Assembly: GCA_038745585.1 (NCBI GenBank)
Contig: JBCDLH010000004.1
Location: 248,001-312,000 of the forward strand
Reading direction: 5' to 3'
Length of the DNA: 64,000 nt
Source of the DNA: HLUCCA09 sp038745585
GTDB taxonomy: Bacteria; Pseudomonadota; Alphaproteobacteria; Rhodobacterales; Rhodobacteraceae
The position numbers and the translations under genes were made by a program. A model generated the notes under the pieces. The model worked only from the letters and a program-made list of their open reading frames with translations. It did no database searches and had not been told where the DNA came from. Positions 35,539-44,257 of this stretch are shown here, piece by piece. The stretch's first letter is position 1. Each line of letters opens with the position of its first letter.

Positions 35539-36095
35539 GGCGCAAGCCAGACGCCGCGCCAGCCGTCCTCGCGGCAAAAGCGGGCACGGCGGTGCGCCGG
35601 TTGATCGAGGTGCAGAAGGTCAATCTCGCCGATATGTGCGTCAAGTACTGCGAAGCGCGCAGGGTCTGCCATACTCTCTACGTCCCCCGGCCTGGCGACG
35701 CAGGTGCCAGGCGCCGCCCCGCCATAGGAGAGGCGCGACGCCTCCGGTACACGCGCCCATTCCTCGGCGGAGCCGGGCCGGATCGTGACGTGGACACGCA
35801 GACGGACCTGCAGCCGCGCTTTTGTTTCCCAAACGAGCAGGGTCGCGCGCGGCTCATCTCGCAACTCAGCGACCTTGGGGGACGCGCTATCGGTATGGAC
35901 CGTCAGCACGCCCGCATCCCGCGCGGCCGCGCGCAGGACCACGACGCGGGCCTCGCCCCCGCCATGGCGCGCCTGCGTGGCCAAAACCGGATGTCGGGCA
36001 GCGGCGCGCCGGTCGGCCACGCCGCGCTCCAGCCGCTGCCAAAGCGTGTCGTAGAGGGCGGCAAGCTCGGCATCGGGTCTGTCTGCGCGCATCAT
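35535..36095 (-). CDS. pyridoxamine-5'-phosphate-oxidase-like FMN-binding protein
   Basis: A 186-residue split-barrel flavin-binding protein. It shows VLATQARHGGGEARVVVLR, ASPKVAELRDEPRATLLVW and a C-terminal FCREDGWRGVWLAP, resembling the Alr4036/PPOX-like group. Its substrate is unknown. The reading frame ends within the 3' end of the hydrolase-membrane gene on the other strand. Upstream, 49 bases separate it from tRNA-Met. Confidence 0.8.
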   Translation of the reverse strand: MMRADRPDAELAALYDTLWQRLERGVADRRAAARHPVLATQARHGGGEARVVVLRAAARDAGVLTVHTDSASPKVAELRDEPRATLLVWETKARLQVRLRVHVTIRPGSAEEWARVPEASRLSYGGAAPGTCVARPGDVESMADPARFAVLDAHIGEIDLLHLDQPAHRRARFCREDGWRGVWLAP

Positions 36096-36144
36096 CGTCC
36101 CTCTTGACGGAGCTGACCGCCTCGCATATCCGGCGTGCGCTTGC

Positions 36145-36221
36145 GGCGGAGTAGCTCAGTTGGTTAGAGCAGCGGAATCATAATCCGCGTGTCGGGGGTT
36201 CAAGTCCCTCCTCCGCTACCA
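36145..36221 (+). tRNA. tRNA-Met (CAT), elongator type
   Basis: A 77-nt cloverleaf can be drawn: acceptor GGCGGAG/CTCCGCT, D-stem GCTC/GAGC, anticodon stem GCGGA/TCCGC with loop ATCATAA (anticodon CAT), T-arm GGGGG-TTCAAGT-CCCTC, and encoded CCA. The acceptor lacks the unpaired C1-A72 of initiators. A CAT anticodon could also mark lysidine-modified tRNA-Ile2, but the overall sequence resembles alphaproteobacterial elongator tRNA-Met. Its 3' half is also read, antisense, by the recombinase remnant at 36178-37303. Confidence 0.93.
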
Positions 36222-37303
36222 CCGCACCCCACACTCCTTTCACTCCCTGCGGGAAGGCCATTGGGCCAAGCAGGTGGTTAAGACGTCCAGCGATCTCGAC
36301 CTCGACGCCGCCCGTGCGGCTCAGATCGCGGCAGAGGGTGACAGTATCGACGAATTCGCGCATGGCGTGAGCCGCTTCGGTGTCGCCAGACCGGATGCCC
36401 TTGGCGTAAGCGGCCTGGAGATCTGCGATTTGTTCCTCATATCGTTTGAAAGTCGCCGGGCGCGAGGATCGCCAGTTCCGGCACCTCCGCGACCACCCAC
36501 TCTTCTGGCTGGTTCGGCCGTGAGACCCGCCGCCCTGTGTCCGGGTCCTTGACCATACGGACGCGGTTCCAGACCTGACGTCCGGCGTAGAGCGGATTTT
36601 GCAGGATACCATTCCCGCGCGTCGCATTGCCTTTGATGGTCGAGGCGTTCCAACACGCGCCGCGTGGTGGCATGATGCCTTCGGCATTGAGGCCGTGCGC
36701 AATGTCTCGTGGCGACCTACCTGCCAAGTACTCATCGAAGATGCGTCGAACGACCCTCGCCTCCGTCACGACGATCCGCCTTTTGCCGACCTCGCCTGGC
36801 ACTGGTTCATATCCATAGGCCAGACCACCAGGACTGCGCCCTTCCTTGGCACGCCCCGTCATTCCGCGCTTGATCTTGAGAACATTGTCTTCGCGGTAGC
36901 GCTGACCAACCAGACCGCGCAGTCCGACAAGCACCGTGCTAGCGACGCCCTCGTGAACCGCGCGGATTTCAATTCCGAGGAAGGACAGACGCTTGTGCAG
37001 CCCAACGAGGTCTTCCATGTCCCGCGACAGGCGATCGAGCGCTTCCACGACCACAATACCGAAGTCGCGTTCTCGCGCACCGTCGAGGAGATCGAGCAGG
37101 CCGTTGCGCCCGAGCACCGAAGTTCCTGACTGCGCTGCATCCTGATAGGCGGTTACGACCTCCAGACCTTCTCGCTCGGCATGAGTCTGACCAAGCGCAA
37201 TCTGATCCTCGATGGATCTCTCGCTTTGCAGGTCGGTTGAGTAGGGCGCATAGATCGCCGCCCGTCTTACCGGATTTAGCTTAATCGCGGAATTCGAGGT
37301 CAT
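36178..37303 (-). pseudogene. serine recombinase, internally deleted
   Basis: The first 288 residues (37303 down to 36437) are a serine recombinase: catalytic domain with IYAPYSTDLQ, ERSIEDQI, EALDRLSRD, then the recombinase domain with GLAYGYEP and PRDIAHGLNAEGI. The frame stops after LAILAPGDFQTI. In another frame the typical C-terminal end continues at once (FKRYEEQIADLQAAYAKG ... EEGLEPPTRGL) and stops at 36178, inside tRNA-Met. The usual middle part with the zinc ribbon is missing. The motif Y-x-R-x-S reads Y18-A-P-Y-S22, so the essential arginine is proline (CGC to CCC would suffice). Deletion, frame change and lost arginine all indicate an inactive remnant of an integrative element. 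Confidence 0.82.
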
Positions 37304-37445
37304 GATCTTCCCTCGACGCCTGCGGGGCCAGTGCTCGGGCCAGAGCTCGGGCCAGTTTCAGGATCGCCGGGTCCGGTCGTTCGCGCAAGGTTGCTGATGG
37401 CGATTTGCAGCTTGCTGCACCTCTTTCAGGACCCAGCTTCTCCAT
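37281..37445 (-). CDS. small protein preceding the recombinase
   Basis: A possible 54-residue gene overlapping the recombinase start by 23 bases. Its second half, DPAILKLARALARALA ... REDHD, resembles the short proteins that precede some alphaproteobacterial serine recombinases; no domain name is available. There is no convincing ribosome-binding site before the ATG at 37445, and the frame is open far upstream, so the start is uncertain. It may be as degenerate as its neighbour. Confidence 0.35.
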   Translation of the reverse strand: MEKLGPERGAASCKSPSATLRERPDPAILKLARALARALAPQASREDHDLEFRD

Positions 37446-38066
37446 AGAGGAAGGACGTGCGATGTCTGGTGAATGCGGCGGCCGCTTTGGCATGGCGTCA
37501 GCATGACGCCCAAACGCAGCCGCTCGAAGAGCGTTCCGGAGGTCGTCGCGCTGGAGCGCTGTAAGACAGGTTATCTGCGGACCTTGCGGGCCTCGGATCT
37601 GTTTGGCAACCGGAATGAGTGCAAGAGAAAAGCCTTGCGGCACAGCATGCCTAGGTTGTTGATTTTGTTCAGGAGTTTGCACGGCTACGGCCCAACCCGC
37701 GCTGCCCTGAAGCACCTAACTAGCGGAACTTGCATTGAAAATGTCGCCGTAAATGGTGCCAATCGAGAAGGTGCCGCTGGATTGGTTTTGTAATGTCAGT
37801 GCGTTAGCCGCATTGCCGCCGCACAGGGTTCAGGGATGCGGCGGTACAAATCCTGTCACAACAACCGCTTGAGTGCCGAATACGGCAACTCTTTTTTTGT
37901 CTCGCGCTCCATTGGTGGAGTCTTTTCGCGGTCCGCTTCGTCGACACGTCACAATGAAACCTCGCCTGAAAACTGGTCGCCTTGAGCGCCACCTGCGCAT
38001 CTCACGGCGGGGGCAAATCGATGGCACTCGGCGGTCAGGCGCAGGTCCAATGGTATATCCTTCGCC
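37446..38066. other. region without a recognisable gene
   Basis: About 620 bases between the recombinase remnant and the DUF900 hydrolase. It looks less GC-rich than the flanks, and no frame on either strand resembles a known protein. It is probably decayed island DNA. Confidence 0.45.
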
Positions 38067-39173
38067 TTACATACATGGCTGTCCATCTGCCGTGTCACGG
38101 ACGACGCAGCGCTCCTCGCTCGCGCGGGCGGCTTGCAACGCCGCGACGTCGATCACACCGCGTCTTGGAAATCTGTCCGCCAGCACGTCAGCCGGGGCAC
38201 TGGTGACGATATCGATGACGACGGGTGATGTTGCGGCAAGGAAGTGGTTTCGTGCGTTCGGCAATCCGGACAGATCGAGGACCAGCAGATCGAGCGCGGC
38301 AAGCCGGTCGCGGTCGCGGGCCGCGCCCAGCCGTTCTGGTTGCGCCGTCAGGAGCGATGAAAAGCGCAGGGCGTAGTCGCTTTCTGACGTCATGACCACA
38401 AAGGGATCGGGCATTGGGTCGATGCGTTCATGCTGGGCTTCGAAGAGATTGAGATCGATGTCGAGTGAGACCAGAATGACGCCGCCGATCCGGCGCAGAA
38501 CGCCCCTTTGCCCCGTGATTGACAATTGGCGCAGGGTTTCGACCACAAGCTGCGTGCCCATGGAATGGCCGAAGACAAAGACATTCTGGTTTTCGCGCGT
38601 CAGTTCGATGAGCAGTTCTTCAAGATGATCGCGTGCGATCAGGATGCTGTCCTTGTCGCGCACATATCCCAGGGGCCGCTCGATCGACGGCTAGGAAAAC
38701 GTCACCTGCGGTCCTTGCAGGTCATAGTCATGGGCGATCTGCGCGTGGCGATCGACGGCCGTTTCCATCGGGGTGTTGAAGCCGTGCACATAAACAACCG
38801 CGCTATCGATGGGCCGGCCAAGGGGTCCGGTCTCGGATCGAACCGTGCCGCCGAACTCCGACAGCGATGCCAGCCCGAAGAATCCCGCGACCGTGAAGCT
38901 TCGGTCGGGGTCGGGGTTCGTCGCGGAAAACTCCACTTCGCCGGGGCGATGGCCGGGCGGGATGGTAATGTCGTATTGTGCGAAGGACAGCGCGCCGCCG
39001 CGCTGCGTGGTCCCGGACAGGTCCGGGGCGAGGATGCGGTCCGTGGCAAGGTAGATGCGCTGCACATCGGCCGCGCCGACCTGCGCATTGGGGCTGACAA
39101 AGGTGTCCGGCGATCCACAGGCTGCAAGCATCACGAGGCAAAGGACGGCGGCAACCTGACGGAGATCCCTCAT
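38067..39173 (-). pseudogene. DUF900-type alpha/beta hydrolase lipoprotein with in-frame amber
   Basis: One frame encodes a lipoprotein signal (LCLVMLAACG), an N-terminal beta region (ADVQRIYLATDR), the DUF900 start VVYVHGFNTPMETA, then QVTFS, a TAG codon at 38691-38693, and PSIERPLGYVRDKDS, the nucleophile elbow FVFGHSMGTQLVVETLRQL and LVSLDIDLNLFEAQ. The family consensus at the break is VTFSWPS, so the stop stands where tryptophan belongs; one G-to-A change in TGG explains it. No frameshift is present. The C-terminal 207 codons alone lack the first strands and the signal, so the gene is probably dead unless the stop is read through. Confidence 0.85.
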
Positions 39174-39523
39174 ACCGGGTCCGCCTGCTCAAAGGTAACC
39201 GCGACATTGCCGCATGCGGCATCGATTTCCGCGATGCGCGCGCGGATCTGATCCTCGGACCGTCCGGAGGCGATGTCGCTGCGGTCGCCAAGCTGGCCCG
39301 TGGCCGCGCCGACCACGAGGCTTGCGGGCAGCACCAGCCGCACCCCGCTCGACAGCCGCTCGCCCCGATCCGGGATCACTCCCGCCAGAGCCGTGATGTC
39401 ATCGGCGGCCGTGGCGCAATCGATCGGCTGCCCAACAAGATCTGCCCGTTCCTGCTGCACCTCGGACGTGCAGCCCGCGATCGTCGCAATCGTGACCAGG
39501 GCGAGGGGAATTGTTCTGGTCAT
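39170..39523 (-). CDS. small lipoprotein
   Basis: A 117-residue protein with a lipoprotein signal and lipobox (MTRTIPLALVTIATIAGC, Cys18), so it is probably anchored to a membrane leaflet. Six or more cysteines and acidic residues follow, including CATAADD and DAACGNVAV near the end. I do not recognise the family. GGAG precedes the ATG at 39523. It overlaps the hydrolase start by 4 bases, so the two were co-translated and perhaps acted together at the envelope. Confidence 0.65.
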   Translation of the reverse strand: MTRTIPLALVTIATIAGCTSEVQQERADLVGQPIDCATAADDITALAGVIPDRGERLSSGVRLVLPASLVVGAATGQLGDRSDIASGRSEDQIRARIAEIDAACGNVAVTFEQADPV

Positions 39524-39617
39524 CCGTTTCACTCCTTTTTTTGGGTAATCATCGAGATCGGCAGTCCGCGACGCACCGAAATGGCGGTGGCGGGCAACCA
39601 ATGAGGGGCAGCGCGGC

Positions 39618-40028
39618 TCATGTCGCGCCCATTCCATCGGCATCGCGTGTCAGCACGATCAGGGCCAAAGAGGTCGCGGCGAGTACGATTTCGGCGATCA
39701 GGTAGGCCAGGAGCAGCGGCTGCGGCCAGCCGTCCAGGGCAAGGCTCAACGGCCGACCCATGGCGATGCCGGTTACGAAGACGAAGACGGTCCACAGGGC
39801 GGGTCTCCGCAAGTCGGGCCGCAGGACACCCGCCAGCCAAAAGCAGATCATGCCGAGATAGAGCCCCATGACGGCCCGGAAGACGTGCCGTGTGGGAAGG
39901 TCGGGATCGCTGATGCCATAGGGCAAAGGCAGGCTGTACTCGGGCATCACGCCGGAGGACAAGGCCACCGGCACAAGTCCGAGACCCATGGCCAGAAGAA
40001 ACAACCGCTGCGCTTGGTCAATCGACAT
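39618..40028 (-). CDS. DUF4345-like membrane protein
   Basis: A 136-residue protein with four membrane helices, containing HVFRAVMGLYLGMICFWL, RRPALWTVFVFVTGIAMGR and SLALDGWPQPLLLAYLIAE, which fit the DUF4345 group. The function is unknown. Its start at 40028 overlaps the end of the formylglycine-generating-enzyme gene by 11 bases in another frame, consistent with one operon. Confidence 0.72.
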   Translation of the reverse strand: MSIDQAQRLFLLAMGLGLVPVALSSGVMPEYSLPLPYGISDPDLPTRHVFRAVMGLYLGMICFWLAGVLRPDLRRPALWTVFVFVTGIAMGRPLSLALDGWPQPLLLAYLIAEIVLAATSLALIVLTRDADGMGAT

Positions 40029-40941
40029 GCCCACCCATATCGGCTTGCACGATGCGAAAGCCGATATGGGCGGTGCTGAAATCGACCTCGAAGCTTTCCC
40101 GCGCCGCGACGCGGTAGCGGTGGCAATAGTTCTCGCCGCAGGGGTACGATCCGCCCTTGATCGTGAAGCGCGGCACCGACGCGGCAAACGGCGTGTCAGT
40201 CCATTCCCAGACATTCCCGATCATGTCGTAGGCACCTGTAAGTCCCGGCTCGTAACCGCCGACCGGCGCGGTGCCGGCGAACCCGTCGCGCCGGGAGTTG
40301 ATGACCGGGAAGAGGCCCGTCCAGATATTGGCGCGCGCGGTGCCATCGGGCGCGCGGATGCCGGACAGGGGGTCCATCGGATCAAAGAGACCCCGGCTGG
40401 TCGCGTATTCCCATTCGACCTCGGTCGGAAGGCGCCCGCCCGCCCAGGCCGCATAGGCCCGCGCATCGTTCAGCGTGACCTGGACGACGGGGTGCAAGTC
40501 GCGGCCTGTTAGGTCCGAGCCCGCGCCATCCGGCGTGCGCCAGGTGGAGTCCGCGTCCAGGGACCACCACGACTGGAAGACCTCGCGCGTGTCGCTGTCG
40601 TTGAACTGGGCCGAGCCGCCTTTCACCTCGGCTTCGGTGACATAGCCCGTGTCCGCCACGAGGGCCGCGAACTGGGCGTTGGTCACTTCATGGGCCTCAA
40701 GCCGGAAGGGCGAGACCAGCACGCGCCGCGGCGGGCCTTCCTCCGGGTAGAGCGGATCCACGCCCATCACGAAGCCGCCTCCGGGGATGTCCACGAAGCC
40801 GCCCAGATCGGTCTCGGTCAGGGCACAATTGGCCCCGGTGCCGGCGGATGGCGGCACCGATGACGAAAGGGCCACGGCGGCTATTGTGCCCAACAGCGCC
40901 ACAGCGCCCGCGCCGAACCACATTCTGGTACTGCTTTTCAA
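40018..40941 (-). CDS. formylglycine-generating enzyme (SUMF1/FGE family)
   Basis: A 307-residue protein with an N-terminal membrane anchor or signal (residues about 9-30) and a complete FGE-sulfatase domain: DIPGGGFVMG, HEVTNAQFAAL, GGRLPTEVEWEYA, IGNVWEWT and GGSYPCGENYCHRYR. The two active-site cysteines (Cys268 and Cys273, five apart as in human and bacterial FGE) are both kept, so it could still convert a sulfatase cysteine to formylglycine. The sulfatase that would be its partner, about 1.5 kb upstream on the same strand, has lost its catalytic half. Confidence 0.88.
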   Translation of the reverse strand: MKSSTRMWFGAGAVALLGTIAAVALSSSVPPSAGTGANCALTETDLGGFVDIPGGGFVMGVDPLYPEEGPPRRVLVSPFRLEAHEVTNAQFAALVADTGYVTEAEVKGGSAQFNDSDTREVFQSWWSLDADSTWRTPDGAGSDLTGRDLHPVVQVTLNDARAYAAWAGGRLPTEVEWEYATSRGLFDPMDPLSGIRAPDGTARANIWTGLFPVINSRRDGFAGTAPVGGYEPGLTGAYDMIGNVWEWTDTPFAASVPRFTIKGGSYPCGENYCHRYRVAARESFEVDFSTAHIGFRIVQADMGGHVD

Positions 40942-41002
40942 TTGTAGGCTCCTTCACTTCCTCGAGGTCGATTCCTGCATGGCCTCTGGCGAAGGCCGGA
41001 CT

Positions 41003-41551
41003 TCAATGAATCGCGTATTTCATCGCGGCTAGTCCGACACCCACGCTTCCCGCAAAGAGCGCCTCGGCGATGGGCAGCCACCAGCCGTGGTTGATCACCC
41101 ATCCGACGCGCGCGCCGAGCACGACCAGCACGAAAACGCAAAACACTTGCGCGACCGCAGTGGCCGTCCCGGCACTGAACACTCCCAGCCCGGCAAAAAT
41201 GAAAATCGCCGTCGGCACATTGGCGACCAGCAAGGTCGAATGGCTGTGCTGCCAGGCCGCGCTGAAAGCTTTGCGGGTCAGGATGCGTTCGCCCGTCTCC
41301 ATCGAATGGGACAAAATCTCGGCGAAGATCTTCGCCAGCGTCACCGCCAGCACCGAGCCGAAAAGGACGATGGCGGCCTCGAATGGCCCGTCGTGGACCT
41401 CGTCCATGGCCATCAACAAGCTCAGGACGAGGATCGCGCCGTAGATCAGCCCGAAGGAGGCCCGGTGCACGGGACCCCAGGCAAAATGTGGGTGGAGCCC
41501 ATGGCGCGGCATCGCCATGGACCCCTGGTGGTGCGGGTCAGCGTCAGACAT
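41003..41551 (-). CDS. hypothetical membrane protein
   Basis: A 182-residue protein with four or five membrane helices, an N-terminal histidine-rich stretch (PHHQG, HGLHPHFAWG) and a central KIFAEILSHSMETGERIL segment. I cannot name the family. It overlaps the end of the DJ-1/PfpI pseudogene by 8 bases. No stop or frameshift is apparent, so this gene may still be made. Confidence 0.62.
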   Translation of the reverse strand: MSDADPHHQGSMAMPRHGLHPHFAWGPVHRASFGLIYGAILVLSLLMAMDEVHDGPFEAAIVLFGSVLAVTLAKIFAEILSHSMETGERILTRKAFSAAWQHSHSTLLVANVPTAIFIFAGLGVFSAGTATAVAQVFCVFVLVVLGARVGWVINHGWWLPIAEALFAGSVGVGLAAMKYAIH

Positions 41552-42377
41552 TTCGCTGCGTCGCCATTCTCTCGAGGATGCGATGCGCTGTCTCGTAGCC
41601 GCTCTTGTGGTTCTGGCCGGTGATCAGGTTGCCGTCGATCGTGGTATGCGTCGCGAAGGGGTCGCGGAACGCATGCTGGCATTCGTAGATCGCCCCCAGT
41701 TTGCGGAGTTCTTCCTCGTGGTGCTTGGGCGTCATCGCGATGCCGAAAGTGTTGATCTGGCCGTTGGTCACGCCCGTGACGCGGCGACCCTTGACCAGCG
41801 GTTCCCCATCCAGTCCCTTGGCGCCACAGAGCCCGAGCGCGCCATGGCACACCGAGCCGAGGATCTTGCCCGCGGCATTGGCGCGGGTGACGAAATCGCT
41901 CAGCTCTTCGCTTTGCATCAGGTCGTAGGCCGCGCCCCAACCACCGGCCATGAAGATCACGTCTTGATCATTTGGGTCGAGATCGGGGATTGCCTTAGAG
42001 TTCTTGAGGTCATGCATCGCCTTTTTGTCGCGCATGAAGCGCTTATCTTCGTCGCATGCCAACGGCCAAGACCAGGAGCCAGGCTGGATCGGGATCTCAC
42101 CGCCTTAGGGCGAGGCCATGTCAAATTCCATGCCGGCATTGATGAAGGCGTAGTACGGCACGGTGAATTCCCAACCGAAGGCGCCGGTATCGCGCTTCAG
42201 CGGATCAAGCCTGTTGTGATTGGTGCAGATCATCAGTGCCCGCCGCCCCTTCATGTCGAAATCGGGGATCGTGTAGTGGCGGTGGATGCCCAGTAGGCGC
42301 AGGAACGCGGGCAAATAGAGGCATGTGACGAGGGCCAGAAGGGCTGGGACAAGGAGGGCAATGACGATCCAGTTCAT
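41544..42377 (-). pseudogene. DJ-1/PfpI-family protein with in-frame ochre
   Basis: One frame encodes an N-terminal membrane helix (IVIALLVPALLALVTCLYLPAF) and then a DJ-1/PfpI fold: ALMICTNHNRLD, EFTVPYYAFINAGMEFDMASP, a TAA at 42105-42107, GGEIPI, VIFMAGGWGAAYDL, nucleophile ILGSVCHGALGL and NLITGQNHKSGYETA. The family reads ASPKGG here, so an AAA lysine codon has become TAA by one change. All other motifs and the frame are intact. Hsp31-like members act as chaperones or glyoxalases. GGAGA precedes the ATG. Without readthrough only the first 90 residues are made. Confidence 0.82.
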
Positions 42378-42444
42378 GACAGGTCTCCGAAGTCAGGGAT
42401 TTGGGAAGGTGCCCTTCGACGCGGGGCACTTGTAAGTTTGAGGA

Positions 42445-43284
42445 TCATTTGGCCGGGCGGCGGACCGCCATCCGGGCAAGCCGGAAGAGGACGTTAAGAC
42501 CGGCGAAGAGCGCCACGATGAGGCCGGCAAGGTAAGGCCAGTATTTGCCGATCACCCGCTCGGTCAGGTTCGAAGCCAATTGCGCGGTCGCAAACTCGTC
42601 GCGTCCGAGGTCGGGAACGCCGGTCTCGGAGGAATAGGCCTCGTACTCGGCCCGCATTTCCGCGAAGAGTTCCGGGTTTTCGAGCGACAGATCGGTGGTT
42701 TCGCCCGGATCGACCGAGATGTCGAAAAGCCGCCAGGTGAAATCGCCTCGAGGCAATGCGGTTCGCACGAGTTTCCAGTTGCCGCAATAGAGCGACGCGT
42801 TGCCGCTGACCTCTCCGCCAAAGACCTCATCGGCGCTGCGGGTCTCATTCGTTTTGCCAGCAAGCACGGGCAGGATACTGCGCCCGTAAAGCGCGCCCGC
42901 GTCATAGGCCAAACCGGCTGCATCCAGCAGAGTCGGCATCAGGTCGGAGACATGCACCGGGGCGTCGAGAGGGCCGCGCGCCGCGACCCCGGGACCCGCA
43001 ATCACCAGCGGCACCCGAAGCCCGCCTTCGCTGGAATAAAACTTGTAGAGGCTGAACGGGGACGCGGAGACAGACGCCCATTCCGGGCCGATGGCGGTCA
43101 GACTGCCGGGGAGCCCCATGTTTTCCGGCGACGTGTCGATCCCTTCGAGGAGATGGATTCCGTTGAGAAGCAGATTGGCAATCGGGTTCCCGAGCGACGT
43201 TCGGGCAGAATCTGGGCCGTTGTCGGAGGTCACAACGACAATCGTGTTCTCAAGTTGCCCGGTCGCCTCCAGATGATCCAGCAA
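42445..43284 (-). pseudogene. C-terminal half of a membrane-anchored sulfatase
   Basis: About 279 codons match only the second half of type I sulfatases: LLDHLEATGQLENTIVVVTSDNGPD (metal-site Asp-Asn), SEGGLRVPLVIAGPG, HVSDLMPTLLDAAG, NWKLVRTALP and LFDISVDPGETTDL, with a C-terminal membrane anchor (YWPYLAGLIVALFAG). The N-terminal half with the C/S-x-P-x-R formylglycine motif is gone. At about 43284 the frame runs into an unrelated gene, so the deletion joined two genes. It cannot be an active sulfatase. Confidence 0.82.
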
Positions 43285-44152
43285 CGGAGAGGGGCATGTC
43301 GGCGGTGTCGAGGCAGAGCAGATGGTTGTTGTCGCCATCGCCGAGGTCCGCGAGAGCGACCGGGGTAATCTCCCGTTCGGTCCCGTCCGCAGCGCGCCCG
43401 GTCACACGGTAGAGATCGCGCTCCGCATCGCCCGGCTCATCGCCGTTTTCCAAGGTGACGCCGCCGGCCCAGACCACCCGTACCGCCTGCATGATGCCGC
43501 CCGAGGGGCAATCGTCCCCGTCGGTGCGGCGCTGGCCAAGACCCATGTCTTGCGAGGCCGGATCCGCAACTTCAGCCATCACCAGGCTGGGACCCGACGC
43601 CAAGGGGGTGACGTCGACCCGTGCCCCACGGAAGTCCAACGTCCCGTCTATCGAGTGAAGGTGACCCACAACTTCGACCGACACAGGCGGATCGGCTTCG
43701 GCATCGCCGAATTCGCCAACCAACAAAACCGTTCGCAATTCACCGCCATCGGTTGCAGGCAGGAGCGTGACGCAAAGCATCTCGCCCGTCGCGCCGGACG
43801 CCGTGGTGACCCGAAAGTCGCCCGCCTGCATGGTCGTGGGGTCGATTTCGGTCGAGAAGATCACCGGCATGCCATCCGTGCCGAACGCACCGCGGCAGAT
43901 CGCACGGCTGGCCAGCCTCGGCAGGCCATTGTCGAGCCCGAAAAACGCCGACAAAAGCTCGGCGGATCTGCCCCCGCTTTCGCGCGGCAGGCTCGCACCA
44001 GGGGTCGTATCGGTCAGATCGATGCTTGTGACGTCCGCCAAGCTCGGCGATGCACCGGCCATTACGCATGATAGCACCGTGAACAGGCGCCGACGGACGG
44101 CACCGGTCGCGCCGCCGTCGGCCCGGACGTCAACTTTGGATATGCTTGGCAT
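43285..44152 (-). pseudogene. secreted protein of unknown family, 3' end deleted
   Basis: About 289 codons up to the junction. It begins with a signal-like N-terminus (RRRLFTVLSCVMAGASPSLADVT). The rest is beta-rich with acidic turns (STEIDPTTMQAGDF, TVLLVGEFGDAEADPP, TPVALADLGDGDNNHLLCLDT). I do not recognise the family. After DTADMPLS the frame enters sulfatase DNA out of phase and stops at 43250. The same strand and 106-base spacing from the AraC gene suggest it was the first gene of the old operon. Confidence 0.6.
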
Positions 44153-44257
44153 GCGCCCCCCGCGTATTCTGCACGCGCAGCGTATACCGCGAGGGATGCG
44201 TCCTTCGACCTCAGGTCAGGATCACCTGCGGCCAGTGGGCATTCATTTTCGGCCAGC

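Noticed and set aside
36145..36221. Initiator tRNA-Met or tRNA-Ile2
   Set aside because: The acceptor end is paired, unlike initiators; the body resembles elongator tRNA-Met, though lysidine-type Ile2 cannot be fully excluded by eye.
38067..39173. TAG in the DUF900 hydrolase as a pyrrolysine codon
   Set aside because: The family has tryptophan there, the MttB homologue in this window has no TAG, and no pyl genes are visible.
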